Source: Galbibacter pacificus
GTDB taxonomy: Bacteria; Bacteroidota; Bacteroidia; Flavobacteriales; Flavobacteriaceae
Direction of reading: 5' to 3'
Length of the DNA: 64,000 bases
Assembly (NCBI RefSeq): GCF_029603155.1
Contig: NZ_JAPMUA010000005.1
Coordinates: forward strand, 186,001 to 250,000
A model generated the notes under the pieces. The model ran no database searches and was not told where the DNA came from. It saw only the letters and a program-made list of their open reading frames with translations. How positions within the stretch are numbered: position 1 is the first letter of the stretch; each line of letters starts with the position of its first letter. The translations under genes and the position numbers were made by a program. This document shows positions 1 to 7,911 of this stretch, piece after piece.

Positions 1-418
1 TCCTAATGGTCGCCGTGCTTGCATTTGCCGTTAGGGTAAAATTGTAAGGTGCCCAATCGGGATTGGTAATATTTGTAGTAGAAAAGCCTGTAAAGCCAGA
101 CCAGTTTGCAAAGGCAGGCAAATAACTTTGCGGTGCCCTTTTTGCCCAAATGGTAATATTGTAGGTTTCTCCGTTTACAACATTAAAAGTATATTCCCCA
201 TTTCTTCCTGAAGAAACGCCAGATGATGAAATCAATAAAGAATAGGTTCCATTTTGGGCATCGGTAGCCGTAGAAGTTATTACGGCTCCTCCAGTCCATC
301 CTGTTGTTGCATCTGCTTCATTTGTTATAGAAGCTGCATTAGCCTGTGTATGTAAATTTTGTGCTGTTAGGCCACAAAAACTCATTAGAAGGATAAAAAA
401 AGTAATTTTCAGTCTCAT
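1..418 (-). CDS. Secreted protein, carbohydrate-binding-type N-terminus (partial)
   Basis: The reading frame begins with ATG at 418 and runs off the left edge, so only about 139 N-terminal residues are visible. It opens with a signal peptide (MRLKITFFILLMSFCGLTAQ) and continues with a Ser/Thr/Gly/Asn-rich beta-sandwich-like segment containing GWTGG, NGEYTFNVVNGETYNITIW and ANWSGFTGF. This resembles the jelly-roll carbohydrate-binding modules (CBM4/9-like) found on secreted enzymes and adhesins of Flavobacteriaceae. The likely role is extracellular glycan binding ahead of a catalytic or surface-anchor region outside the window. The module family is a judgement from pattern and the full function cannot be stated. 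Confidence 0.6.
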   Translation of the reverse strand, partial: MRLKITFFILLMSFCGLTAQNLHTQANAASITNEADATTGWTGGAVITSTATDAQNGTYSLLISSSGVSSGRNGEYTFNVVNGETYNITIWAKRAPQSYLPAFANWSGFTGFSTTNITNPDWAPYNFTLTANASTATIR

Positions 419-783
419 TTTATTAAGCGTTAGGTTGTTTTATAATGAGATTAAATTACGGCTGGATATGGGGAAGAATACTTTGTAAAAGTAGTTATTC
501 CATGCGCTAGTCTTTTTAAAATTCCATCAAGAACAAGAAAAATCTTTCAAATACACAACTTCCGACAAGAAGCCATTTACTTCGTTGAAATACAATGTAT
601 TAAGACAACAATATTAAACTGTAAAGATTTATATCTCTATGAGAGTCCAATACTTATGAGCCTGGCATCCAAAAATTTCTTTTAGCGATATTTATTGCCT
701 TTTAAAGAACAATTTTTATTCTATTTTCCCTTTCAGCTAATTTTACCTTGTCATTAACACAAACAACCAAAACATTTGCAACT
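419..783. other. Divergent intergenic spacer, 365 bp
   Basis: This AT-rich spacer separates the minus-strand secreted protein from the plus-strand sugar transferase. I see no open frame of note, no RNA gene and no convincing hairpin. It presumably carries both promoters, but no clean TAnnTTTG box stood out. Confidence 0.4.
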
Positions 784-1389
784 ATGTACAAAAGCTTTTT
801 TAAACGCTTTTTGGATATTATGTTGGCGGCCTTCGGACTTATATTTTTGTCGCCCGTAATAATTGTTATAACCATTATACTATTGTTTGTAACTAATGGC
901 CGTCCTTTTTTCTTTCAACTTCGACCGGGAAAAGACGAAAAAATATTCAAGCTTGTCAAGTTTAAGTCCATGACCGATAAAACAGATACCAACGGCGAGC
1001 TATTGCCCTATAGCGAGCGTATTACCAAGTTTGGCAGTTTTATACGCAAATATTCCCTGGACGAAATTCCCCAATTGTTCAATGTACTTAAAGGTGATAT
1101 GAGCCTTATTGGCCCCCGCCCACTGCTTATTAAATATTTGCCCCTTTACAATAATACACAAAAACAAAGGCACACTGTAAAGCCCGGTATTACTGGCTGG
1201 GCACAAATAAATGGCAGGAATGCCATCTCGTGGAACCAAAAGTTTGAATACGACATACATTATGTAAACCGGTTAAACTTTGCAATGGATTCTAAAATTA
1301 TTTATTTAACTATGTTAAAGGTACTAAAGAAAGAAGGGGTCAATCAACAAAAAGATATTCCCATGGAACCTTTTAACGGTAACAACTAA
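784..1389 (+). CDS. Undecaprenyl-phosphate sugar phosphotransferase (PglC/WcaJ-type)
   Basis: This is a bacterial sugar transferase that would move a sugar-1-phosphate onto undecaprenyl phosphate, the first membrane step of a surface polysaccharide or glycan repeat unit. The product is 201 residues, the size of the short monotopic PglC type. It has an N-terminal membrane helix (about residues 8-33), then the family pattern KFKSMTDK, YSLDEIPQLFNVLKGDMSLIGPRP and PGITGWAQINGRN. A longer frame starts at TTG 748, but ATG 784 gives the usual MYKSFFKRFLD start and is preferred. The ATP-grasp gene follows after 5 bp, so the two are co-transcribed. The sugar specificity cannot be read from the sequence. 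Confidence 0.92.
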   Translation: MYKSFFKRFLDIMLAAFGLIFLSPVIIVITIILLFVTNGRPFFFQLRPGKDEKIFKLVKFKSMTDKTDTNGELLPYSERITKFGSFIRKYSLDEIPQLFNVLKGDMSLIGPRPLLIKYLPLYNNTQKQRHTVKPGITGWAQINGRNAISWNQKFEYDIHYVNRLNFAMDSKIIYLTMLKVLKKEGVNQQKDIPMEPFNGNN

Positions 1390-1394
1390 AAAAT

Positions 1395-2489
1395 ATGGCT
1401 ATTAATGTATTAATCAATGGAGTTGGAGGGCCAACGCCGCGTAGTATTGCCCGTTCTCTTCACCGTTACAGCAACATGGAATACACTATTATCGGTACCG
1501 ATATTAACCCACGGGCCCATGGCCTGTATGAAAAAGACCTGTACCATGAAACCTATGTAATACCGCCTGCCGGAAATCCTGCCTATTGGAGTGCAATTAA
1601 CAACATTATCGAGAAACACGATATAGAAATTGCCATAGTACAGCCCGAAATGGAGGTACTGGAATGGACAAAATATAAAAAAGAAGGCGGTATTTGGCCA
1701 TGTAAGGTTTTTTTACCCGACCATGCCATTGTAGAAAACTTAATAGATAAGGCTTTAATGACCAATATCCTTAAAAAGGTTGGGGTGGTGCCCGCCTCTA
1801 TAACCATTGACCCGCTTAATATAGATTATAGCGCCATAGAACAGCAACTTCCCTACCCGTTCTGGATTCGTTCTACCTCTGGATCCAGCGGCTTGGGCTC
1901 CCTAAAGGTAAAGGACAAAGCCAGCCTTAAAAACTGGATTACCATTAACCCTAAAGTAAACGAATTTATTGCAAGTACCTTTTTACCGGGAAGAAATCTG
2001 GCCTGCAAGCTGCTATTCCATAAAGGAAAACTGCTACGTGCTGCCTGCGGGGAACGTGTAAATTACATTATGAGCAAAGTTGCGCCATCTGGCATTACGG
2101 GCAATACCTCTTTTGGGCGGTTGTTAAACGAACCTAAGTTAATAGACGCTTCTGTAAAGGCGCTCGAACTAATATCTATCCATACAGGCCAGGAATTGCA
2201 CGGTTTTTTTACGGCCGATTTTAAAGAAGACCAAAACGGCACTCCGTTTATTACCGAAATTAACGTAAGAATGGTTGCCTTTAACATGTCTTTTGCGGCC
2301 GGGGGCGCAAACTTTAGCGAGGACATAATAAGAATTTTAACAGAAGACTCCACCTTTGATTATTCCTATAAAATGTATGAATTTGAAAAAGATTTAATAT
2401 TCCTCCGCGATGTGGACGCCGAACCAAAACTGATGAAAGAAACAGAGTTACTAAAACCCTATAACTTAAATACATTTTCCATGCGTTAA
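1395..2489 (+). CDS. ATP-grasp domain protein, polysaccharide-associated
   Basis: A 364-residue ATP-grasp enzyme related to the carbamoyl-phosphate-synthase-like group, which ligates a carboxylate to an amine or other nucleophile using ATP. An N-terminal pre-ATP-grasp Rossmann part (INGVGGPTPRSIARSL, then IIGTDINP) is followed by a glycine/serine-rich nucleotide loop near residues 155-170 (WIRSTSGSSGLGS) and a C-terminal metal-binding motif (FITEINVRM). It sits 5 bp downstream of the sugar phosphotransferase. This pairing recurs in flavobacterial polysaccharide clusters and suggests a role in modifying or building a sugar precursor. No further glycan genes follow here, so the pair looks like the end or a remnant of a larger cluster. 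The substrate is unknown. Confidence 0.8.
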   Translation: MAINVLINGVGGPTPRSIARSLHRYSNMEYTIIGTDINPRAHGLYEKDLYHETYVIPPAGNPAYWSAINNIIEKHDIEIAIVQPEMEVLEWTKYKKEGGIWPCKVFLPDHAIVENLIDKALMTNILKKVGVVPASITIDPLNIDYSAIEQQLPYPFWIRSTSGSSGLGSLKVKDKASLKNWITINPKVNEFIASTFLPGRNLACKLLFHKGKLLRAACGERVNYIMSKVAPSGITGNTSFGRLLNEPKLIDASVKALELISIHTGQELHGFFTADFKEDQNGTPFITEINVRMVAFNMSFAAGGANFSEDIIRILTEDSTFDYSYKMYEFEKDLIFLRDVDAEPKLMKETELLKPYNLNTFSMR

Positions 2490-3123
2490 TCCTGTCGGGT
2501 TATGGTTTTGGGTTCAAGGTTTCAGGTTTAAGGTTGTTATATTGCTATGCGTTGGTCGTTGGTAGTTACTCATTGTTTGCATTAAGTCGGTCTAATAACA
2601 AATAACATCTCTTTTCCCTATACTTGTAAAACTTTGAACCTTTGCAACTTTGAACCTCTGAAACAAAAAACCTTTCCTTTTTAACTTATTGGCTTATTTC
2701 CTTATGATAGTATGCGACTTCTCCTCCGTCGAAGTGACTGTGGATTTGAATGGTTAATTGTTAACTGTTAATAGTCAAGTATACTGATGACAACATAGCT
2801 ATGTAGCTACCTAGCAGCGTAACATCGAAGTGACTGCTACTTTGAAGAGTGGTTAGGGAAAAGTGAATAGGGACTCGCTATTTGTTCATAATGAGCCTTG
2901 AACTTTGAACCTTTGCAACTTTGAGCCTCTGAACCATCAACTCTCAACTCTCAACTAACCAAAATTAAACGTTAAGAAAGATATTGTCTTCAATTTCCAT
3001 TAGCTGCCGTATTACTTAATGTTGAAGGAGCCGGTGACTTCATAAAAAAATAATTCAAAAAAAATTTTAGCAAACTGTAACAATCTAAAAGGAACCTTAT
3101 CTTTATAATAAACGAATTACTTT
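2490..3123. repeat. Intergenic region with dispersed low-complexity repeats
   Basis: This 634-bp gene-free stretch is built from repeated short phrases. TTTGAACCTTTGCAACTTTG occurs near 2635-2655 and again near 2900-2925. TCGAAGTGACTG occurs near 2728 and 2825. GGTTTCAGGTTTAAGG-type phrases lie near 2518-2535, and there are AACTCTCAACTCTCAACT runs. The same phrases recur in the 25.7-26.2 kb spacer, including TATGCGACTTCTCC next to GTCGAAGTGAC. It looks like expanding intergenic filler rather than a mobile element, since no transposase or terminal inverted repeats are seen. The last 80 bp should hold the promoter of the following ECF sigma operon. Confidence 0.7.
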
Positions 3124-3687
3124 TTGAGCCAACAAAAGTTAAATACCGATCAACTATTAGCACGCTGCAAAGAAGGAGAGCAATCGGCACAAATGGAGCT
3201 GTACAACCGTTATTACAAGGCCATGTACAATACTTCGGTAAGGATTGTAAACGACCCCTTTGAAGCAGAAGACGTAATGCAGGAATCGTTTTTAAACGCG
3301 TTTACGAAACTTGACACGTATAGGGGCGAAGTTGCTTTTGGAGCATGGTTAAAACGTATTGTAATAAACAACAGTATTCATCATTACAGAAAACAACAAA
3401 GGAACAGTGTTGTGCCGCTGGACGATGTTTTACATAGGGTTGAAGACAGTAATGGAATTGAACCTGACCATGAGTTTACCAACATTAAGGCTCAAAAAGT
3501 GTTGCAGACCATGAAAATGTTGAAGGACAATTACAGGATTGCTTTAACCCTTCATTTAATAGAAGGATACGATTATGAAGAAATAAGTACAATTATGAAC
3601 GTGAGTTATGCCAATTGCAGGACCACAGTATCTAGGGCAAAAGAAAGCTTAAGACAAAAATTAAAAGCAGAACCATATGAAGCCTAA
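3124..3687 (+). CDS. ECF-type RNA polymerase sigma factor
   Basis: A 187-residue sigma-70 family factor of the extracytoplasmic-function type. Region 2 covers residues about 25-90 (NRYYKAMYNTSVRIVNDPFEAEDVMQESFLNAF, with the helix pattern DVMQE). Region 4 covers about 125-180 (TLHLIEGYDYEEISTIMNVSYANCRTTVSRAKESLRQKL, a helix-turn-helix). The start is TTG at 3124, because no ATG precedes region 2. Its stop overlaps the next gene by 11 bp, so it is translationally coupled to the membrane protein that probably restrains it. It heads a four-gene operon whose other members are exported, which suggests a cell-envelope signal. Confidence 0.93.
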   Translation: MSQQKLNTDQLLARCKEGEQSAQMELYNRYYKAMYNTSVRIVNDPFEAEDVMQESFLNAFTKLDTYRGEVAFGAWLKRIVINNSIHHYRKQQRNSVVPLDDVLHRVEDSNGIEPDHEFTNIKAQKVLQTMKMLKDNYRIALTLHLIEGYDYEEISTIMNVSYANCRTTVSRAKESLRQKLKAEPYEA

Positions 3688-4243
3688 AGACAACATAGAA
3701 CATCTTTTTGATGAACTGAAAAACGATTGGGATGTTGAAGAACCCCAAAAAGGGCACGAAGCACGCTTTTTGAACAAGCTGGAAAAACAGCAAAAAGTAG
3801 TGGCGCTCCCTAAAAGGAAGTCACGGGTCCTTGTATGGAAAGCACTCTCTATTGCCGCTTCCCTGGCTATTTTGGTGGCTATCGGGGCGAAACTCTTTTA
3901 TGAGCCTTCTCCTGTAGTGGAACACGTAAAAGAACCTACCGAGATAGAAAAGACCGAATTCTACTTTTCTTCTTTGATTAACGAAGAAATGGAAAAAATT
4001 CAAGCAGAGGCAACACCCGAGACCAAACAGATGATAGACGATGCCATGCTTCAAATAAAAAAGCTGGAAACCGATTATAAAGAGTTGGAAACCGATTTGG
4101 CGAACGATGGCAACAGCAAACAAATTTTAAATGCCATGATAATTAATTTCCAGACAAGGATAAATTTATTGCAAGATGTATTGTCTCAAATAGAAGAAGT
4201 TAAACAAATAAAAACCTCAAACAATGAAAGTCAGATTATATAA
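3677..4243 (+). CDS. Membrane protein, probable anti-sigma factor
   Basis: A 188-residue single-pass protein with a charged cytoplasmic N-terminus (about residues 1-50), one transmembrane helix (about 52-73, WKALSIAASLAILVAIGAKLF) and a periplasmic part rich in Glu/Lys/Leu heptads (about 95-180) predicted to form a coiled coil. It overlaps the ECF sigma gene by 11 bp and the next gene by 20 bp. Position, topology and size fit an anti-sigma factor that holds the sigma at the membrane. No zinc-binding HxxxCxxC motif is present, so it is not a classical ZAS-type anti-sigma, and the assignment rests on context. Confidence 0.7.
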   Translation: MKPKDNIEHLFDELKNDWDVEEPQKGHEARFLNKLEKQQKVVALPKRKSRVLVWKALSIAASLAILVAIGAKLFYEPSPVVEHVKEPTEIEKTEFYFSSLINEEMEKIQAEATPETKQMIDDAMLQIKKLETDYKELETDLANDGNSKQILNAMIINFQTRINLLQDVLSQIEEVKQIKTSNNESQII

Positions 4244-5297
4244 ACTAGTATGTGTGCTTATTTGCCTGCCGCTATGGGCCAGTGCATCCGGACCGGGATG
4301 GAACGGTAAGTACACCAAAGAGAAAAAAATAAAGAAGGAATTTACCGTAAGCCCCACGGCCCGTTTGGATATCGAGAATAGTTACGGCAACCTGTATATT
4401 ACTTCCTGGAACGAGAACAGAACCGTTATAGAAGTGCACATAAAAACCAATAGCAACAGCGAGGAAAAAGCACAAAGAAAACTGGACGAGATAGACGTGG
4501 AGTTCCATGCTTCGAGCTCTGTGGTCTCTGCCAAGACCATTTTTCAAAAAAACGGTTGGGGCTGGGGAAACAACAACAACATTAGCATGGAAATTAACTA
4601 TACCATAAAGGTGCCCGTTGGGAACAGTGTAGATCTGGATAACGATTATGGCGGGATCTACCTTGACGAGATTAATGGCCTGGCCAACATTAGTTGCGAT
4701 TATGGTAAAATGGAAATTGGCAAACTCAATGCCGACAATAACCAGTTGAGCTTTGATTATACTTCTAAATCTACTTTTGAATATATAAAAAGTGGTAAAA
4801 TAAATGCTGATTATTCAAGTTATGAAGTTGAAAATGCCAGAGATCTTGTAATAAGTGCCGATTATACCACTTCGGAAGTAAAAAATGCCAGAAATATTGA
4901 ATATTCCTGCGACTATGGCAGTATTAAACTGGAAAATGCCAACAATATAAAAGGTACGGGCGACTATCTTTCCACACATTTTGGGGTCGTGCACGGCAAT
5001 GTTGATGTAAGCTCGGATTACGGTTCGTTAAAAATCGACGAGATGGCCGCCGATGCCGGGAACTTGAACGTACAAAGCGATTATACGGGTATTAAAATAG
5101 GCTATAACAGCGGGTATCATTTTGACTTTGAAATAGACCTTGAATATGCCGGACTAAGTGGTGACACCAACTTTGAGTATAAAATAAAAAGAGACAAATC
5201 TACCGAGAAATATTATCAAGGATACCACGGAAGCAGTGGAAAGAACAAAGTATACATAAACTCAGAATATGGGGGTGTGAGCCTTAATAAAAAATAA
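4224..5297 (+). CDS. Exported DUF4097-like beta-repeat protein
   Basis: A 357-residue exported protein with a signal peptide (MKVRLYKLVCVLICLPLWASA). The mature part is a repetitive beta structure in which aspartate-tyrosine pairs recur roughly every 18-25 residues (NDYGGIYL, CDYGKMEI, ADYSSYEV, ADYTTSEV, CDYGSIKL, SDYGSLKI, SDYTGIKI). This is typical of the DUF4097/putative-adhesin fold, a right-handed beta-helix or solenoid. It overlaps the anti-sigma-like gene by 20 bp and belongs to the same operon. Its biochemical role is unknown; an envelope-located structural or stress-sensing function is inferred from the operon. No catalytic motif is visible. Confidence 0.75.
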   Translation: MKVRLYKLVCVLICLPLWASASGPGWNGKYTKEKKIKKEFTVSPTARLDIENSYGNLYITSWNENRTVIEVHIKTNSNSEEKAQRKLDEIDVEFHASSSVVSAKTIFQKNGWGWGNNNNISMEINYTIKVPVGNSVDLDNDYGGIYLDEINGLANISCDYGKMEIGKLNADNNQLSFDYTSKSTFEYIKSGKINADYSSYEVENARDLVISADYTTSEVKNARNIEYSCDYGSIKLENANNIKGTGDYLSTHFGVVHGNVDVSSDYGSLKIDEMAADAGNLNVQSDYTGIKIGYNSGYHFDFEIDLEYAGLSGDTNFEYKIKRDKSTEKYYQGYHGSSGKNKVYINSEYGGVSLNKK

Positions 5298-5360
5298 AAA
5301 CCTTTGACGGTAACCAGCTACCAATCCTTCAAAAAAAATAATAACTTAAAAACATATAAA

Positions 5361-6089
5361 ATGAAAAGACTCATCTTAATTAGTATGGCCCTAACCGCTA
5401 CTTTAACGGCCAATGCCCAATGGTTTGGCAACGAAAAGGTAAAAGGGAACGGAAATGTTCAAACATTGGAAAGAAATACCTCTAATTATGCCGAAGTAGA
5501 CGTTGCAGGATTTTTTGATGTTGAACTTGTTGCCGGAAACGAAGGGAAAATAACCATTTCGGCAGAAGAAAACCTTATTCCGCACATAGTTACCGAAGTT
5601 AGGGGCAGCAAACTTGTAATTAAAACCGAAGAGGGTTACGACTTAAGGCCAAGCCACAACAAAGAAATTTTAATAACCGTTCCTTTTGAAAGCCTCGATG
5701 CGGTTTCGTTAACAGGATCGGGCGATATTGTTACAAAAAACACCATAAAAACCGACCAGTTTGAAGCCAACCTTACAGGTTCTGGCGACTTACAGGTTAT
5801 TGTCGAGGCAAATAGCGTAGAAAGCGATTTAACAGGCTCTGGCGACATAAGTTTAAGTGGTAAAACAACCGATTTTGAATGTGCAATTTCAGGCTCTGGC
5901 GACATCCATGCCAAGGAATTAAAAGCCACAAATGTAGATGCTTCCATTTCGGGGTCTGGAGATATTGATGTATATTGTGACGGCTTTTTAAAAGCAAGGG
6001 TCTCAGGATCAGGAGATGTTGATTATTATGGATCCCCTGAAAAAGAAGATTCTAAAGTATCCGGTTCGGGAGATATTTCCCGCGGGTAA
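5361..6089 (+). CDS. Exported head GIN domain (DUF2807) protein
   Basis: A 242-residue exported protein starting at ATG 5361 (signal peptide MKRLILISMALTATLTANAQ). A longer frame from TTG 5304 would put about 19 polar residues before this signal peptide, so it is rejected. The mature protein carries seven GSGD motifs (LTGSGDI, LTGSGDL, LTGSGDI, ISGSGDI, ISGSGDI, VSGSGDV, VSGSGDI) spaced about 16-25 residues, the hallmark of DUF2807/head-GIN auto-transporter-like beta-helices. It is the last gene of the sigma operon, 63 bp after its neighbour, and is followed by a strong terminator. The function is unknown, but pairing with the DY-repeat solenoid suggests a shared surface or periplasmic job. 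Confidence 0.85.
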   Translation: MKRLILISMALTATLTANAQWFGNEKVKGNGNVQTLERNTSNYAEVDVAGFFDVELVAGNEGKITISAEENLIPHIVTEVRGSKLVIKTEEGYDLRPSHNKEILITVPFESLDAVSLTGSGDIVTKNTIKTDQFEANLTGSGDLQVIVEANSVESDLTGSGDISLSGKTTDFECAISGSGDIHAKELKATNVDASISGSGDIDVYCDGFLKARVSGSGDVDYYGSPEKEDSKVSGSGDISRG

Positions 6090-6161
6090 GTTTCGGTGCA
6101 ACTTTATAAGACCACCGAAAAGATTAACCCACATAGTGGGCAATCAAACAACCTAACTAAA

Positions 6162-6200
6162 AAACCCCCGAAAGCAATTGTTTCCGGGGGTTTGATTTTT
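6162..6200. terminator. Rho-independent terminator, bidirectional
   Basis: AAACCCCCG at 6162-6170 pairs with CGGGGGTTT at 6185-6193, with further A/T pairing at the loop base. T runs lie to the right and A runs to the left. It sits between the end of the sigma operon and the convergent trxB gene and can serve both. Confidence 0.85.
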
Positions 6201-6220
6201 TTAATACAAAGGTTTTTTAT

Positions 6221-7192
6221 TTATGCCTCTATTTCAGCTTCTTTGCTCTCAACGGCTGCCAAATAGCGCTCTGCATCCAAAGCGGCCATACAACCAGTCC
6301 CGGCAGCGGTAATAGCCTGACGGTATTCCTTATCCTGAACGTCGCCACTGGCAAAAACCCCGGGCTTGTTTGTCTTTGTGGATTTCCCCTTGGTAACAAT
6401 ATACCCGGTTTCGTCCATTTCCAATTGGTCCTTAAAGATATCGGTATTTGGTTTATGTCCTATTGCTATAAATAAGCCTGTAATTTTAATTTCCTCTTTT
6501 TCACCGGTTTGGTTGTTTACCAACTTAAGGCCTTCTACTACTTGGTCTCCAAGAACTTCTTCTATTTCTGTGTAGTATTTAACTTCCAGGTTGGGCGTAT
6601 TGTTTACCCGGTGCTGCATGGCTTTGGAAGCCCTCATCTCTCCTTTTCGTACCAATAGGGTAACTTTGTTGCAAATATTGGCCAAATAAGTACTTTCTTC
6701 GGCAGCGGTATCCCCACCGCCTACAATGGCAACATCTTGACCTTTAAAAAAGAACCCGTCGCAAACAGCACATGCAGATACCCCGCCTCCTCTTAAGCGT
6801 TGCTCGCTTGGCAGTCCAAGGTATTTGGCCGTTGCACCTGTAGATATTATTACCGTTTCGGCCTCTATGTTTGTAGCATTGTCTACCACCGCTTTATGGA
6901 TGCCCCCTACTTCATCGCTCAATTCTATGGAGGTTATCATTCCTATTCTCACTTCCGTTCCAAAGCGTTCTGCCTGTTGTTGCAACTGTACCATCATTGA
7001 GGGGCCGTCTATCCCTTCTGGATAGCCGGGAAAATTATCAACCTCGGTTGTAGTTGTTAATTGCCCTCCGGGCTCCAACCCTGTATAGATTACAGGTTTC
7101 ATATCGGCCCTGGCAGCATATATTGCAGCTGTGTACCCCGCAGGGCCAGAACCTATTATTAAACATTTTATTCTTTCAACTTTTTCAGACAT
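6221..7192 (-). CDS. trxB: Thioredoxin-disulfide reductase
   Basis: A cytoplasmic FAD enzyme of 323 residues that uses NADPH to reduce thioredoxin. The N-terminal FAD fingerprint (IIGSGPAGYTAAIYAARA) lies at about residues 12-30. The redox-active CAVC pair is at C141 and C144 within SACAVCDG, the NADPH motif (VAIVGGGDTAAEE) follows, and the C-terminal FAD motif (GVFASGDVQDKEYRQAITAAGTGC) closes the protein. Length and motif order match the low-molecular-weight TrxR family. The ATG at 7192 follows a candidate -7 box about 30 bp upstream. It is transcribed alone. Confidence 0.97.
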   Translation of the reverse strand: MSEKVERIKCLIIGSGPAGYTAAIYAARADMKPVIYTGLEPGGQLTTTTEVDNFPGYPEGIDGPSMMVQLQQQAERFGTEVRIGMITSIELSDEVGGIHKAVVDNATNIEAETVIISTGATAKYLGLPSEQRLRGGGVSACAVCDGFFFKGQDVAIVGGGDTAAEESTYLANICNKVTLLVRKGEMRASKAMQHRVNNTPNLEVKYYTEIEEVLGDQVVEGLKLVNNQTGEKEEIKITGLFIAIGHKPNTDIFKDQLEMDETGYIVTKGKSTKTNKPGVFASGDVQDKEYRQAITAAGTGCMAALDAERYLAAVESKEAEIEA

Positions 7193-7220
7193 GATATATC
7201 CTTTCTAAATATTTATATAG

Positions 7221-7228
7221 CAAAAGTA
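7221..7228 (-). promoter_or_regulatory. Candidate -7 promoter box for trxB
   Basis: The minus strand reads TACTTTTG, which fits the Bacteroidota -7 consensus TAnnTTTG. It lies about 29 bp upstream of the trxB ATG. No clear -33 TTG was seen at the usual distance. Confidence 0.45.
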
Positions 7229-7401
7229 GGTTTTTTAGTAAAAAGCTTACAGCCGAAATGATGAAAAGTTATTATCAAACAATAAACAAATTTAATATTG
7301 AAAGTCGTGCATTAAAGAATGTTCGTTTTATTTCGTTCATAACATAAAAATTCGTAAATTAACAGTACTCAAATTAATAATTCATCAAAAATAAAGCAGT
7401 T

Positions 7402-7845
7402 ATGAAGACAATATTTTATCCATTGGTTATTGTTTTTGCTCTTGTGCTTCTTTCGGGTACTTCTGAAGATGATGATCAAAAAAATTCTATTCAAGGTGTA
7501 TGGGAACTGGAAAACCGCTATACCTACGACAATAATACCGTTATAGATACCATTCATAATGTTGACGGTTACCGGCAAATTAAAATGTATCATGAAGGTA
7601 AGGTTATGTGGACCCGCTTTGTGCCCAAGGATTCTGTTGAATGGTTTGGATACGGGTCTTACAATACTACGGATAATGCTTTACAGGAAAAACTTGAATA
7701 TGGTTCTGCGTCCATGATGCGTATTATTGATACCATGCGGATTTTTTCGTTTAAACTGGTAACAGACAAAAACCATTTTAGCCAGATTACCATTGATGAT
7801 GAAGGAAACTCCATTTTCTCGGAAAATTACAAAAGGATAAAATAA
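7402..7845 (+). CDS. Exported hypothetical protein, lipocalin-like
   Basis: A 147-residue protein with an N-terminal hydrophobic export signal (MKTIFYPLVIVFALVLLSGT) and no lipobox cysteine. The mature part opens with IQGVWELENRYTY and ends with beta-strand patterns (SKLV, FSQITIDDEGNSIF, ENYKRIK). This resembles the small calycin/lipocalin-like DUF4488-type proteins common in Bacteroidota, in which GxW near the start is conserved. No ligand or function can be assigned. It is monocistronic and convergent with galT. Confidence 0.6.
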   Translation: MKTIFYPLVIVFALVLLSGTSEDDDQKNSIQGVWELENRYTYDNNTVIDTIHNVDGYRQIKMYHEGKVMWTRFVPKDSVEWFGYGSYNTTDNALQEKLEYGSASMMRIIDTMRIFSFKLVTDKNHFSQITIDDEGNSIFSENYKRIK

Positions 7846-7911
7846 CATCTACAACCAAAAATGCTAGAATTATCTAGTTTTTTTATTAATATAAATTTTG
7901 GTCCTTATCGT

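Noticed and set aside
2490..3123. Repeat-rich spacer as an insertion sequence remnant
   Set aside because: No transposase fragment, terminal inverted repeats or target duplication could be found.
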